Below are positions 7,845-16,171 of a stretch of 38,896 nucleotides of DNA, piece by piece. Below the pieces are notes generated by a model that was given only the letters and a program-made list of their open reading frames with translations, was not told the origin of the DNA and ran no database searches. How positions within the stretch are numbered: the first letter of the stretch is position 1; every line of letters begins with the position of its first letter. The position numbers were made by a program, and so were the translations under genes. Source of the stretch: a virus; IMG/VR virus record IMGVR_UViG_3300046009_003952, positions 1-38,896 of that record; one strand, written 5' to 3'.

Positions 7845-9140
7845 CTATTTCTTGGGTTTGAGCAACTTAGCCGCAGCGCCCTCACCAAAGGCTTCATCAA
7901 ACTCTTTGCGCGCTTCGGGAGACGGATCCGCCATCAAGTCTTTAATCGCGCCTGGCGGCGGCGCCAGCGGCGTGTCGTACATCTGCAGCATGTCTTTGTA
8001 TATCTTCTCGTGCTCGTCCGTCCAAGCGGACGCCGATCTATTTTTAGCGGCCTCAACTTGGTCAAGAAACAGCTTGCGCTTGGCCCTAATCGTGCCTGCG
8101 CCATCTGAAAACTGCGGAATTATCGCTTCTTGGTTGTTGTCGTATTGCAGTTTGTTATACGCCGCGCCTGTGGCGAGATACAGCAACGCATCGGCTAATT
8201 GTATTTGCGCAGCAACAATTTGCTGGCGCTCGTCATCGCGGGTAAAGTTGACGGCGCCGCTAATAAACGGCGTGTTGCCGACAACCGTTTCCCAAAACCC
8301 CGGCTTTTCCGCATTAGGGTTGGCCTTTAAGGCTTTACCGATAACGTCGCCGGCCGACAACATGCGGTTTGCGTTGTACGCGGTCTTGAGCTGATCTTCG
8401 GTAGCTTTCTGCCCCACCGCGCCCATCAACGGTTTACCGTCACCGCCCATCACCATGCGCACGTCGCTCGGGTTGCGCTTGTTGACGGCCACAAATCCTA
8501 ACGCCGTTTCTTTCAAATCGTATTCGGGGTTGTTGCGCTTCCACTGATCTTGATCGCGTTCAAACGCAAGACGATCTTTGCTTAATTTCAGCGTGTCCTC
8601 GGATACACCCAGCTTGCGCTCTTCAAGCTGATTTTCAAGATACTTGGTGTACCCTTGCGCTTGTTGACGAGCATTAGCAGTCCACAACCGATCAAATTTA
8701 GTCGGAACGCCGGTCAGGTCTAACCCTGCGCTTTTTGCTTGGTTGTAGACTCCCTGCCAACTGTTGTCGTCTTCGGCGGTGCCCAAAATGTCGTAGAGAC
8801 TGCGCGAATTTTTAATTTTATTCTCAAGTTCCGTTTGCGCGGCGTCGGTCTGAGCCTTACGCCCTTTACCAATTGCCTCGACTAATTTAGCGCCCGTCTC
8901 GCCAAACTGACCTACCACCGTCTCAAGCGCGTCCGGGCGATCAAAAAAGCCCGGCGCCGACACCACGCGGCGCAGCGCGTTCTGCTCTTCTAATGCGCGC
9001 TGAGACTCGCGCATCTGCATCTCGACCAGTTTGTTGCGCTGCTGCGCGTCTCGTAGCGCCGCAACTTGGCCGGCTAACTCAAACGGCGATTGAATCTGTA
9101 CCGGCTGAACGCCGAGTGCGATGCGAGGATCAAGGGCCAT
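7845..9140 (-). CDS. Internal virion / DNA ejection protein, gp20-like by position
   Basis: A 431-aa helical protein. The N-terminal 100 residues are a heptad-rich coiled coil (QVAALRDAQQRNKLVEMQMRES). The middle is charged and alpha-helical, and a short Pro-rich segment (PLAPPPG) precedes a basic C-terminus ending LKPKK. It lies between the 255-aa and 946-aa proteins, as P22 gp20 (471 aa) lies between gp7 and gp16. No transmembrane helix is clear. The ejection role is inference from order, length and coiled-coil character. Confidence 0.62.
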   Translation of the reverse strand: MALDPRIALGVQPVQIQSPFELAGQVAALRDAQQRNKLVEMQMRESQRALEEQNALRRVVSAPGFFDRPDALETVVGQFGETGAKLVEAIGKGRKAQTDAAQTELENKIKNSRSLYDILGTAEDDNSWQGVYNQAKSAGLDLTGVPTKFDRLWTANARQQAQGYTKYLENQLEERKLGVSEDTLKLSKDRLAFERDQDQWKRNNPEYDLKETALGFVAVNKRNPSDVRMVMGGDGKPLMGAVGQKATEDQLKTAYNANRMLSAGDVIGKALKANPNAEKPGFWETVVGNTPFISGAVNFTRDDERQQIVAAQIQLADALLYLATGAAYNKLQYDNNQEAIIPQFSDGAGTIRAKRKLFLDQVEAAKNRSASAWTDEHEKIYKDMLQMYDTPLAPPPGAIKDLMADPSPEARKEFDEAFGEGAAAKLLKPKK

Positions 9141-9152
9141 GCTGTGTCCCTC

Positions 9153-9920
9153 TTACGGGCCGACGTTATAGATAGAACGTGGAGCGCCAGCGTACACGGG
9201 TGAACCCGCGCCCGCTGACGTACCCGGAATAACGCCGCCTTGTTGCGGATAGATGCGGTTGATCAAGTCGCGCTGGTTCATGTAATTGACGCCCATACTG
9301 AGCGCGTTGTTGAGCGCGTTAGCGCCGCCGATGTAGCCTGACGCACGAGCGGCAGCGCCCGAAGTCATCAGATCGCCAACGGTGCGCGCGGACTCGCCCA
9401 CGTCCTGACCAAAGCCAGTCGTCGCTTGCAGACCGCCGCCGTACAGACCAGCCAGCGCGTTGGCACGCTCGGCGCGCAGCTGCATCGCGCGATTAAACGC
9501 GTTGCTGTATTCTTGCGACGCCAGCTCTTGCCCGTATTGCTGACCGGCCTTAAGAGCTCCGCCAGAGAACATGCGCCCGCCTGCCGACAGTCGTCGGTCA
9601 AGGTCTTTCATCCCCTCGCGCAGTCGGAACCCAACACCCGGATCCGTCATGAGCTCTTGCTCACCAAACTGGCGGCCAAACAAACCGTAGTCAGCGGCGC
9701 CGGTGTCCGGGCCGATACCACTTAGGCGGGCGAGCGCGTTTTGCGCTTCAAGGCCCGTTTCGCGGTACGGGCGAGACAGTTCTTCCTGCCGTGCAAGCGC
9801 GGCCTCGCGTTCTGCGGCCGCGTCTTTAGCGGCTTTCTCTTGAACCTTACCGGCTTTACGGGACGCAGCGGCGCCAACAAGGGCGCTACCGGCGATTGCT
9901 GCTGCTGTTGCGATTCCCAT
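9153..9920 (-). CDS. Virion DNA ejection protein, gp7-like by position
   Basis: A 255-aa protein. Its N-terminus (MGIATAAAIAGSALVGAAASRKAG) is a hydrophobic Ala/Gly helix able to enter a membrane, followed by a charged helix (20-55). The middle carries MTDPGVGFRLREGMKDLDR and SGGALKAGQQYGQELASQEY, which I recognise from putative ejection or internal virion proteins of many short- and long-tailed phages. The C-terminus is Gly/Ser-rich. First of three consecutive ejection-type genes; the gene before it ends directly at its ATG. Confidence 0.72.
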   Translation of the reverse strand: MGIATAAAIAGSALVGAAASRKAGKVQEKAAKDAAAEREAALARQEELSRPYRETGLEAQNALARLSGIGPDTGAADYGLFGRQFGEQELMTDPGVGFRLREGMKDLDRRLSAGGRMFSGGALKAGQQYGQELASQEYSNAFNRAMQLRAERANALAGLYGGGLQATTGFGQDVGESARTVGDLMTSGAAARASGYIGGANALNNALSMGVNYMNQRDLINRIYPQQGGVIPGTSAGAGSPVYAGAPRSIYNVGP

Positions 9921-10379
9921 TTACGCGACCTCTTTGTAGAACGTACGTTCCATCGGTTGAAAGCCCTGACGGACGTACAGCTTTTCCATCTTTGACGCTC
10001 GTTCGTCCTCTAACGCAATCATAAACAGCGCCGACGCCCCTTTCTCGGTCGCCCACGCGTCTATTGCATCATACATCGCCTTGCCCGCGCCATGTCCACG
10101 AGCTTCCGGTGACAAGTACCACCAGAGCTCCTGCGCGACCCAGTAGTCCGGGTTGAAGTACATCGGGTACACCAGCGCCCCACAAACGCCGATGATCTGC
10201 CCGTCCTGCTCGGCGAGCCAGACGCCCATGTTCTGACTCTCGATGGCCGCCGTATAGAAGTCGGCAAACCCTTCCGGGCTGAAGGGGATAGCCTGGCGGA
10301 TGGGCGAGGCTTCGTGGAACGCGACCGCCAGCGGCATGTACGCCGGCAGATCGTCGAGCGTAGCGGGACGGACGATCAT
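9921..10379 (-). CDS. GNAT-family N-acetyltransferase
   Basis: A complete 152-aa GNAT fold. N-terminal IVRPATLDDLPAYM (beta1-alpha1), then VWLAEQDGQIIGVCGALV (beta strands), motif A with EARGHGAGKAMYDAIDAWA (the R-x-x-G-x-G/A acetyl-CoA loop, here RGHGAGK), and the C-terminal KLYVRQGFQPMERTFYKEV. It would transfer acetyl from acetyl-CoA to an amine, target unknown. Its ATG overlaps the stop of the gene upstream (ATGA) and its stop abuts the ejection-protein start, so it is fully embedded in the late operon. It may modify a virion or host protein. Confidence 0.9.
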   Translation of the reverse strand: MIVRPATLDDLPAYMPLAVAFHEASPIRQAIPFSPEGFADFYTAAIESQNMGVWLAEQDGQIIGVCGALVYPMYFNPDYWVAQELWWYLSPEARGHGAGKAMYDAIDAWATEKGASALFMIALEDERASKMEKLYVRQGFQPMERTFYKEVA

Positions 10380-10711
10380 GACACTTCTCGCCCTGACGAT
10401 CGGATGTTGATGGCGGAGGCCGTGCCCGCAATCGTCGAGATAAACCCGCCCGGTGCGAGCACATGCCCCACAATCTCGGGGAACGTATATGTCTCGGCTG
10501 CCTGCAGAGTCTTGGTCTTAACGATCAAGTTTTGGTTGCCGGCGGCGTCAAACTGCGTCACGAGGTTGACCGACAGAGTGGCTGCCGAACCGCTGTAGTT
10601 AGTCGCCGTAAACTTGTCGATGATGGTCGACACGTTGGTAGCCGTGTATTGAGTTGTCTGCGTGTTCTCGGCAATTTTTGCCGGGATCAGGACTTTGACA
10701 TTAACTGCCAT
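10376..10711 (-). CDS. Beta-rich structural protein, unknown
   Basis: A 111-aa protein, Thr/Ser/Val-rich with alternating beta pattern (TATNYSGSAATLSVNLV, QNLIVKTKTLQAAETYTF), no membrane segment and no cysteine. This looks like a small virion decoration or fibre-associated domain. It lies between the glycine-rich fibre protein and the acetyltransferase and overlaps the latter by ATGA. No family is recognised with confidence. Confidence 0.7.
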   Translation of the reverse strand: MAVNVKVLIPAKIAENTQTTQYTATNVSTIIDKFTATNYSGSAATLSVNLVTQFDAAGNQNLIVKTKTLQAAETYTFPEIVGHVLAPGGFISTIAGTASAINIRSSGREVS

Positions 10712-10718
10712 GTGTCAC

Positions 10719-11372
10719 CTATGTAAATACAAACCGGATGCGCCCGTTGGCGCCCGGCAAGCCTGGGTCGCCGCCCTCGACGGGATCACCGCCGTTGCCG
10801 CCACCGCCGCCAGTAAGGCTGTTGTCGCCAGCAATAGCAACTGCACCTGTTTGCGTAAAAGGCGCTCCACCGTTGCCGTTAGTGTTGGTCGTATTGCCGC
10901 CAGAAGCCGTGCCGCCAGCGCCTTGCTGGCTGCCGTAGATACCAATACCACCGTAGCCTCCAAAGCCCCCCGTCGCAATCATTTCGGTCAACGCATACGT
11001 TCCAGCGTACGCCACTGACTGACCGCCAGCGCCGCCGACCGCATCACCGACCGTGCCGCCTGCACCCGCAGCGCCTACAGTGTAGAAAATGGTCTTGTTG
11101 GCGTCGCCGCCAGTGACAGCCAGCACGGTCTTAACATAAGCGCCGCCGCCACCGCCGCCGCCCGGATTGTCTTGAGGCTCGTAGGCAAACTCGCCAAAAA
11201 TGTTCGTTACCGTACCGTAGCCGCCGCCACCGCCAGCACCCCACACCTCGACGGTCATGCTCGTGACCCCCGACGGAATAGAGATAGACCCGGAGCCAGA
11301 TGAGAAGTCAAAGGTGTTCCCAGACCCGCCAGCCGTGCCTGCAATCGCTGCTGCTAGGGTAGCGCCGCCCAT
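10719..11372 (-). CDS. Glycine-rich tail fibre protein
   Basis: A 217-aa protein. After a short N-terminus it has a beta-strand domain (SISIPSGVTSMTVEVWGAGGGGGYG) and then long Gly-rich runs (NPGGGGGGGAY, GGFGGYGG, GGNTTNTNGNGG, GGGGGNGG) ending in NGRIRFVFT. This is the Trp-Gly-Ala-Gly-Gly-Gly tail-fibre type, whose Gly repeats can form polyglycine-II bundles used as adhesin tips. I start at ATG 11372 because it overlaps the previous stop as TAATG; the 18 codons open upstream overlap the fibre gene in another frame. Confidence 0.75.
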   Translation of the reverse strand: MGGATLAAAIAGTAGGSGNTFDFSSGSGSISIPSGVTSMTVEVWGAGGGGGYGTVTNIFGEFAYEPQDNPGGGGGGGAYVKTVLAVTGGDANKTIFYTVGAAGAGGTVGDAVGGAGGQSVAYAGTYALTEMIATGGFGGYGGIGIYGSQQGAGGTASGGNTTNTNGNGGAPFTQTGAVAIAGDNSLTGGGGGNGGDPVEGGDPGLPGANGRIRFVFT

Positions 11373-12175
11373 TAGGACAGTCCTGCTCCGCTGATTAGCC
11401 ACGAGGTCGAGCCAATCTTGACGCAAGTTGCCAAGCCGTTACGCGCAAGGGTGCGGGTGCCGGTCGTCGTGCTGTTAGCCAGCGTCAGGGTGTCGCTTGT
11501 AATGGCGATCGAAAGTGCCAAAGCGTTAATGTTGACGATGATGATGACCGTACCGATCGGGAACGCGACAGCCGAGTTGGCTGGAATGGTCAGCGTTAGC
11601 GACGCGCCATTCATCAAAATCGACTTGCCGCGATCGGCCAGCACCAACTGGTAATTAGCCGTCTTGCTAACTTGCGGGGCTTCTCGGTAGCCCACCGCAT
11701 AGTTCGCGCTAACCGTGTCGTTGTCGGGGATTAGCGGCGTGCCGGTAAACGTGGGTGAGGCAATCGGCGCATACGTGGCGGCAACCTGCGCGGTTGTCAG
11801 CGCGTTGGTGATGCCGTAGCCGGCCAGCGTCGTCGGCGTCCCGGTAATGGTCGACCAAGCAATCGACTCGGTAGACACGTCATTGATGCCGCCGATGTCA
11901 TCGTAATCGCCGATCTGAACATCGTCAGAATCAGTCAATACAAACCGATACAACAGCCCTTCGGTCAGCCACATGTCTTCGGGCAGGCGGCCGGCAGAGG
12001 TGAGAATAATCGGGTTCGTGTTCGCCGACGTACCTAGTACAGACGTGTACGTGGTTTGCGGCGTGGTGGTGCCAGCGGCGTAGGTGTAGATCTTACCGCC
12101 CGACAGCACGGAAGAGCCGTCGTTGGTAAAGAACTGCGCTCCCGCGCCAGCAAAAGCTGAAAGATAGACTGGCAT
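11372..12175 (-). CDS. Tail fibre protein with head/tail-binding N-terminus
   Basis: A 267-aa protein. The N-terminal about 90 residues contain GGKIYTYAAGTTTPQTTYTSVLG and LPEDMWLTEGLLYRFVLTDSD, a virion-binding module found at the start of many podovirus fibres and tailspikes. The middle (TLAGYGITNALTTAQVAATYAPIASPTFTG) is a typical tail-fibre repeat segment, followed by a beta-rich C-terminal domain with alternating hydrophobic strands. No catalytic domain is seen. Start ATG 12175 has GAGGA eight bases upstream. Probably attaches a receptor-binding arm to the tail. Confidence 0.78.
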   Translation of the reverse strand: MPVYLSAFAGAGAQFFTNDGSSVLSGGKIYTYAAGTTTPQTTYTSVLGTSANTNPIILTSAGRLPEDMWLTEGLLYRFVLTDSDDVQIGDYDDIGGINDVSTESIAWSTITGTPTTLAGYGITNALTTAQVAATYAPIASPTFTGTPLIPDNDTVSANYAVGYREAPQVSKTANYQLVLADRGKSILMNGASLTLTIPANSAVAFPIGTVIIIVNINALALSIAITSDTLTLANSTTTGTRTLARNGLATCVKIGSTSWLISGAGLS

Positions 12176-12186
12176 TGCTTAAATCC

Positions 12187-12786
12187 TCACTCCAACAGCA
12201 AGTTGTTGAATTTGGCCGCTTGCGTGATAACCCAATTTGTTCCGTCAGAGACGATGGTAGCCCAATCGCCGGCGTTTGCCGCCAAAATTGCGGTTGTGGC
12301 CGACCCGCCATCTTGGGGAACGACGTTAGCCGAAGCGGACACCAACAGTTGCGCTTGGTAACTAATGAAGTATAGAACGCGCCCGCTGCTGGCCGAAGCC
12401 GACGGCAGGGTCGCCGTGCAAGTAGAGCCCGATTTATTGACGATAATCCATGTATCCGTAGCACCGACCGTAAAGTCAGCCGTGTACGTCACTGGCGGCG
12501 TGGTCGTTACAGGCGTCGGGCCAGAGCTAGTAGACACTGCCGGAATGACCGGCGGAAGTTTCTGCAGATCGTCAATCTGCGAACGTAGCACCGCTACTTC
12601 GTCCTCGACTGTTGAAGACAGGTAAGGCGCCAGCTCAAGATCCGCAATCGTGGTCGCCGTGGTGCCGCCGCCCGTCAACACGTATTGGTTGTTTAAGAAG
12701 CGGAACCATTCACGCGAAATAAGCCCTGTCCGTTCGTCTATAAACGGGACACGCGGGGCAGGTATTTGCGTGATGTTCTGGGACAT
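12187..12786 (-). CDS. Tail structural protein in the tail-needle position
   Basis: A 199-aa protein. The N-terminus (APRVPFIDERTGLISREWFRFLNN) is a conserved phage segment I associate with hypothetical structural proteins next to tail genes. A short coiled coil follows (SSTVEDEVAVLRSQIDDLQKL, about 55-76), then a Pro/Thr linker and a beta-rich C-terminal domain of the fibre type. It follows the gp10-like gene exactly where P22 has the tail needle gp26, which is also coiled coil plus tip, but sequence identity to gp26 is not evident. Start ATG 12786 overlaps the previous stop (TAATG). Confidence 0.68.
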   Translation of the reverse strand: MSQNITQIPAPRVPFIDERTGLISREWFRFLNNQYVLTGGGTTATTIADLELAPYLSSTVEDEVAVLRSQIDDLQKLPPVIPAVSTSSGPTPVTTTPPVTYTADFTVGATDTWIIVNKSGSTCTATLPSASASSGRVLYFISYQAQLLVSASANVVPQDGGSATTAILAANAGDWATIVSDGTNWVITQAAKFNNLLLE

Positions 12787-14312
12787 TACGAGCCTGTCGG
12801 ACTAAGCTGCAGCTCGGCGCCCATGATGGCGACCTTGACCGGATCAGTACCGCTAATTTCGTACACGCGGTCGCGCAGTTTGACGGTCATGCCCAGCGCG
12901 CGGAAAAACACGCGAGTGCCATAGGCGCCGATTCGCCCCATTGAGGCTTGGCGCTTGCCAGTCCACGTATGCCCGCCGTCGTCTGACCAGCGCAGCATTA
13001 GCTGTGGGTTGGCGCCAAGAGTGAACGCCTGATCCAGCACAATGTCGTCACCGGACTCCGTTTGCAGGATTTCCAGCAGCTCTGTACCAAGGTAGGGCGG
13101 CTCATCGTTAAGCGCATAGCCCGGCAGCCCTACGCCTGTTTCGCAGTCAATCTGCAGCGTATGGTGAGCGGTGCGCTTGAGGTCGTTGGCGCCTGGCGGT
13201 AAAGCGCGCCAACGGCGCAGCCATTTCTGAGTCTGTCCATCATCGGCGTACACGTCCAAGCTAAATGCGTACAGCTTGCCGTTTTCGTAATCGCCAATAA
13301 TCGGGTCGCCGTTAAACCGGGCATGGCTGTTGCCGCGATGGCGTTTGAAGTCACCATTACGGAACCCGGCGCGCTCGTGCCATGCGCCCGTAGCCGCATC
13401 AAACACCCAAGTAGTGTCCGCGTTCGTAAAGTTCAACACGTAGAACGTGTGGCCGTCCTGCTGGTAGGTGTAGCCCACCGCGTCAGTTAGGTCGCCGTAA
13501 CCTTGAATGGCAAATTCAACGGCGTGCGTTGAGATGCGTACGCCGGTGTAGCCGTTAGCGCGATAGACGATGCCCTGACCGCGAGGGTCTGCGCCTAGCC
13601 AAAAGACGGAGTTGTCCATCTTGGCGACCGAGTACGGCGCAATACAGCCGATCTCGTTAAAGGCGCCTTGGATGCGGGTCAACGGGAAAAGCGGGTCGCC
13701 CGAGTTGTACCAGACTTCGACCGAGTTGGTGCCAAAGAGCCACGCTTCGCGATGGTCGATGATCAGCGACACCAGCCCGTCAGGCGAGCCTTCGGCGCTG
13801 GCAAAGTCGAGCGGGTCGATCGACAAACCATCGAGCAGCGCCGTCACCCACACGCGTTGCGAGTTAGGTTCGTTAAACACGAAGTAGCCATCGAGGTAGC
13901 CGACCGTCACGGCGCCTGGAAAGTCAGGATCCGTGATTTGCGCAAACGCGAGCGTATCGCTGTTGTAGATAAAGCCGTCAGGGTTGCAGGCTATGAATAT
14001 CTGTGTGCCGTTGTCAGTCATCGACACCGGGCCGGTGCCAGTCACGTCGCCAATTTTATTGGCCGCGTAGTTGGCATCAACACGGTAAAACTCGCTACCA
14101 GACACTACATACAGGTAACTGCCTAATGACCACAACCCTCGAATCGGGCCGGTGCCAACCGTCGTCTGAAGCGCAAGACCGGGACAGCGCTGCAGGTAGG
14201 CGGGTTCCTTGCCGCCTTCGGGCACCACTTCCGGGTACAGATTGACCATCTGGTTATCGGCAGCATTGACCGACCGGATGACGTAGGACGACCCGAGGAT
14301 GGGCGTCTTCAT
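12786..14312 (-). CDS. P22 gp10-like packaged DNA stabilization / tail hub protein
   Basis: A 508-aa protein (P22 gp10 is 472). Visible landmarks are an N-terminal KTPILGSSYVIRSVNAADNQMVNLYPE, a long run of beta-propeller-like strands (TVGYLDGYFVFNEPN, GLVSLIIDHREAWLFG, VYWLGADPRGQGIVYR-type motifs) and a C-terminal region with LMLRWSDDGGHTWTGKRQASMG, which is characteristic of the Phage_stabilise family. In P22, gp10 sits below gp4 and closes the portal channel. The order gp4-like then gp10-like is conserved here, and the genes overlap as TAATG. Confidence 0.88.
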   Translation of the reverse strand: MKTPILGSSYVIRSVNAADNQMVNLYPEVVPEGGKEPAYLQRCPGLALQTTVGTGPIRGLWSLGSYLYVVSGSEFYRVDANYAANKIGDVTGTGPVSMTDNGTQIFIACNPDGFIYNSDTLAFAQITDPDFPGAVTVGYLDGYFVFNEPNSQRVWVTALLDGLSIDPLDFASAEGSPDGLVSLIIDHREAWLFGTNSVEVWYNSGDPLFPLTRIQGAFNEIGCIAPYSVAKMDNSVFWLGADPRGQGIVYRANGYTGVRISTHAVEFAIQGYGDLTDAVGYTYQQDGHTFYVLNFTNADTTWVFDAATGAWHERAGFRNGDFKRHRGNSHARFNGDPIIGDYENGKLYAFSLDVYADDGQTQKWLRRWRALPPGANDLKRTAHHTLQIDCETGVGLPGYALNDEPPYLGTELLEILQTESGDDIVLDQAFTLGANPQLMLRWSDDGGHTWTGKRQASMGRIGAYGTRVFFRALGMTVKLRDRVYEISGTDPVKVAIMGAELQLSPTGS

Positions 14313-15025
14313 TAGAAGTTGCCCGTGAAGATGTTAAAGCGCGGACGGTTGACCATCAGCGCCGCCGGCATCGCCATCACATCGCCCGGATCGTTAATGC
14401 GCTTAAGGTCGCGCTTGCTGTACATCGCAATTCGCTGTACTTGCGGCGAGGGCTCCACACCAAACTCCGGTGCGATTTCGCACGCCAAGTTGTAGCGGAA
14501 CGCACGCAAGTAGCCCGGCGGAAACGTCAACTCGGTACTAAGTGTGGCCGGTTCAGACAAAGGCCGCACCGACACAAAGTGGAACTCCAGTACGCGGGTT
14601 GGCACTGGATACAAATACAGTTCGATGTTGGGGTATGTCGGGTTGTACCAAAGCACTTGCGGATAGGTAGACGTGACCGTCTTGACCGCAATGTTGTTGT
14701 ACTGCTCTTGGTTAATGATCTTGATGCCGTACGACACGTTGGTCGAGGCATCGCGAAAAAACGTGGCGTCGTCAAGCTTAATCGGACGCTCGCCCACAAA
14801 GTCGCCGGTGGGGCCGAGCGTGCGCACACGAACGCTTGGCGGCCAGTTAAAAATTTGGTCGATCGTCGAGAACACGGCCAATCGCTCCGTGCTCCACGAG
14901 TCAATCATCTGGTTGAGCGCCATCAAAGCGTCTTGGGACGTTGCGGCGGAAGGCACTTCACCCTCTGCCAACATTCCGATCAGACGTAGCGCACCGTTGA
15001 TCTGGTCAGCAGCGGTGGTAGCCAT
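14312..15025 (-). CDS. P22 gp4-like tail accessory / head-completion protein
   Basis: A 237-aa protein. The N-terminal half (AADQINGALRLIGMLAEGEVPSAATSQDALMALNQMIDSWS) is the helical gp4-type adaptor signature that binds under the portal. It continues with LYLYPVP and LTFPPGYLRAFRYNLACEIAPEFG, also typical. P22 gp4 is shorter (166 aa), but longer versions are common in related phages. I take ATG 15025 with AGGAG six bases upstream rather than the TTG three bases before it. It would complete the head after packaging and recruit the gp10-like hub. Confidence 0.85.
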   Translation of the reverse strand: MATTAADQINGALRLIGMLAEGEVPSAATSQDALMALNQMIDSWSTERLAVFSTIDQIFNWPPSVRVRTLGPTGDFVGERPIKLDDATFFRDASTNVSYGIKIINQEQYNNIAVKTVTSTYPQVLWYNPTYPNIELYLYPVPTRVLEFHFVSVRPLSEPATLSTELTFPPGYLRAFRYNLACEIAPEFGVEPSPQVQRIAMYSKRDLKRINDPGDVMAMPAALMVNRPRFNIFTGNF

Positions 15026-15028
15026 CAA

Positions 15029-15238
15029 TTACTCCTTGCGTCGTCGGCGCGCTCTTAAAGCATTAGGCGTGTCGGAACCATCCGACGCCGACATTTCTGC
15101 CGGCGCCGGTGATTCTGAGTCATCTGGGCTAGAAGGGTCAAACTCTTCCCACCCATGCTCCATATCGTCCCTCGCTTCCAACCACGAGATTGCAACTTTT
15201 TCGCCGTGTTTGGCGTGACGAAGATAGATATTCGGCAT
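15029..15238 (-). CDS. Small acidic-then-basic protein, unknown
   Basis: A 69-aa protein with an N-terminal NIYLRHAKHGEKVAISWLEA segment, a Ser/Asp/Glu/Pro-rich acidic centre and an Arg-rich C-terminus (RARRRRKE). Position between the decoration protein and the gp4-like gene suggests a head-related or connector accessory. The ribosome site is weak. The stop is followed three bases later by the gp4-like ATG. No family recognised. Confidence 0.65.
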   Translation of the reverse strand: MPNIYLRHAKHGEKVAISWLEARDDMEHGWEEFDPSSPDDSESPAPAEMSASDGSDTPNALRARRRRKE

Positions 15239-15248
15239 ATTAAAAGGC

Positions 15249-15686
15249 TTACGAAAGCCCGTGAATTACGCAAAAGTTGAGAATAACGGCTTCCGACAGA
15301 TTTCCGCCGGTGTTGTTGTACAAGCCAATAACCGCAGAACCGGTTGTTTGGCTGGCAACAAACGGCCAGTACGCGCCTACCGTGCCGCCACCCGACACAC
15401 TAACCGTGACAACATCGTTTGAGCCGATTCTGTTGTTAGTTAGCGTGAAAGTGACTGACGTGCCGCCGGCGAGTAAAGCGTTACTCATCGTGATCCGGCC
15501 CATGCTCTTATCAAGCGTGACGCCGGTAGACTTGTCGGTCAACTGCGTAACAGCGCCCTGAGCCGCGCTGGTATACCCAAGCTCGTCGCCTGCGTATATG
15601 TCTGCTGCCGTTGCTTCGCCCGTAACGGTAACGCTCTGAAACTCCGGGTCAGCGTAGGCAACACCAATCGCCTGTGTATTAGGCAT
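15249..15686 (-). CDS. Head-associated structural protein (decoration-like)
   Basis: A 145-aa beta-rich, Thr/Gly/Val-rich protein without cysteine pairs or membrane segments (FQSVTVTGEATAADIYAGDELGYTS, VTFTLTNNRIGSNDVVTVSVSGGG). It sits in the head gene cluster, third after coat, with a strong AAAGGGG ribosome site seven bases from ATG 15686. Composition and location fit a capsid decoration or stabilising protein. The assignment is from context, not from a recognised family. Confidence 0.68.
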   Translation of the reverse strand: MPNTQAIGVAYADPEFQSVTVTGEATAADIYAGDELGYTSAAQGAVTQLTDKSTGVTLDKSMGRITMSNALLAGGTSVTFTLTNNRIGSNDVVTVSVSGGGTVGAYWPFVASQTTGSAVIGLYNNTGGNLSEAVILNFCVIHGLS

Positions 15687-15707
15687 ATCAATACCCCTTT
15701 AGGTAGT

Positions 15708-15735
15708 GCCCCCGACAGATTGCTCTGCCGGGGGC
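15708..15735. promoter_or_regulatory. Strong intergenic hairpin between head genes
   Basis: GCCCCCG (15708-15714) pairs perfectly with CGGGGGC (15729-15735). Inside, CAG/CTG adds three pairs around a six-base loop after one mismatch. There is no U-tract on either strand, so it is not a standard intrinsic terminator. It lies in the 56-base gap between two head-protein genes and could dampen transcription or protect mRNA ends of the abundant coat transcript. Confidence 0.55.
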
Positions 15736-15742
15736 GTTGCCA

Positions 15743-16141
15743 TTACGAAACGCGGTAGCAAGTCCACGAACCGTCGCCCGTCTTACGAGCGCGGAAGTGA
15801 CCCGACGTACCGTTGTCGACCTGACCAGCGCCAACCAGCGTCCAGCCCGTACCAACCGCCACGGTCACGTCATCCGTGCCCGCGTCGATGTTGATGACGT
15901 AGAAGTCGAACGCCGCATCTACCTTAGAGGCAGACGAAACGTAGGCTTCGAGGTCAGCAACCGAAGGCAACACGAGGTTTCCCGCCGTGCCGTTGAAGGT
16001 GAACAGACCGTTCGCCAACTGAGCAGCGGTAGCCGTCGCGCCGGCAGTCAACGCCGCCGGGGCGCCCTGCACAAACAGCAGCGGCTCGCCAACATTACCG
16101 TCGTTGAACTGATAACCACCAGAACCATTAGGAAGTGCCAT
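15743..16141 (-). CDS. Head-associated structural protein (decoration/fibre-like)
   Basis: A 132-aa protein directly following the coat gene. It is Gly/Ala/Val-rich with a beta pattern (GNLVLPSVADLEAYVSSAS, DVTVAVGTGWTLVGAGQVDNGTSGHFRARKTGDGSWTCYRV). The C-terminal half resembles the small beta domains used in phage decoration and fibre proteins. Strong GGAG nine bases before ATG 16141. Probable capsid surface protein; function inferred from composition and from being in the second place after coat. Confidence 0.7.
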   Translation of the reverse strand: MALPNGSGGYQFNDGNVGEPLLFVQGAPAALTAGATATAAQLANGLFTFNGTAGNLVLPSVADLEAYVSSASKVDAAFDFYVINIDAGTDDVTVAVGTGWTLVGAGQVDNGTSGHFRARKTGDGSWTCYRVS

Positions 16142-16171
16142 TTTTAATTACTCCGTGAATAGATTTAACAA

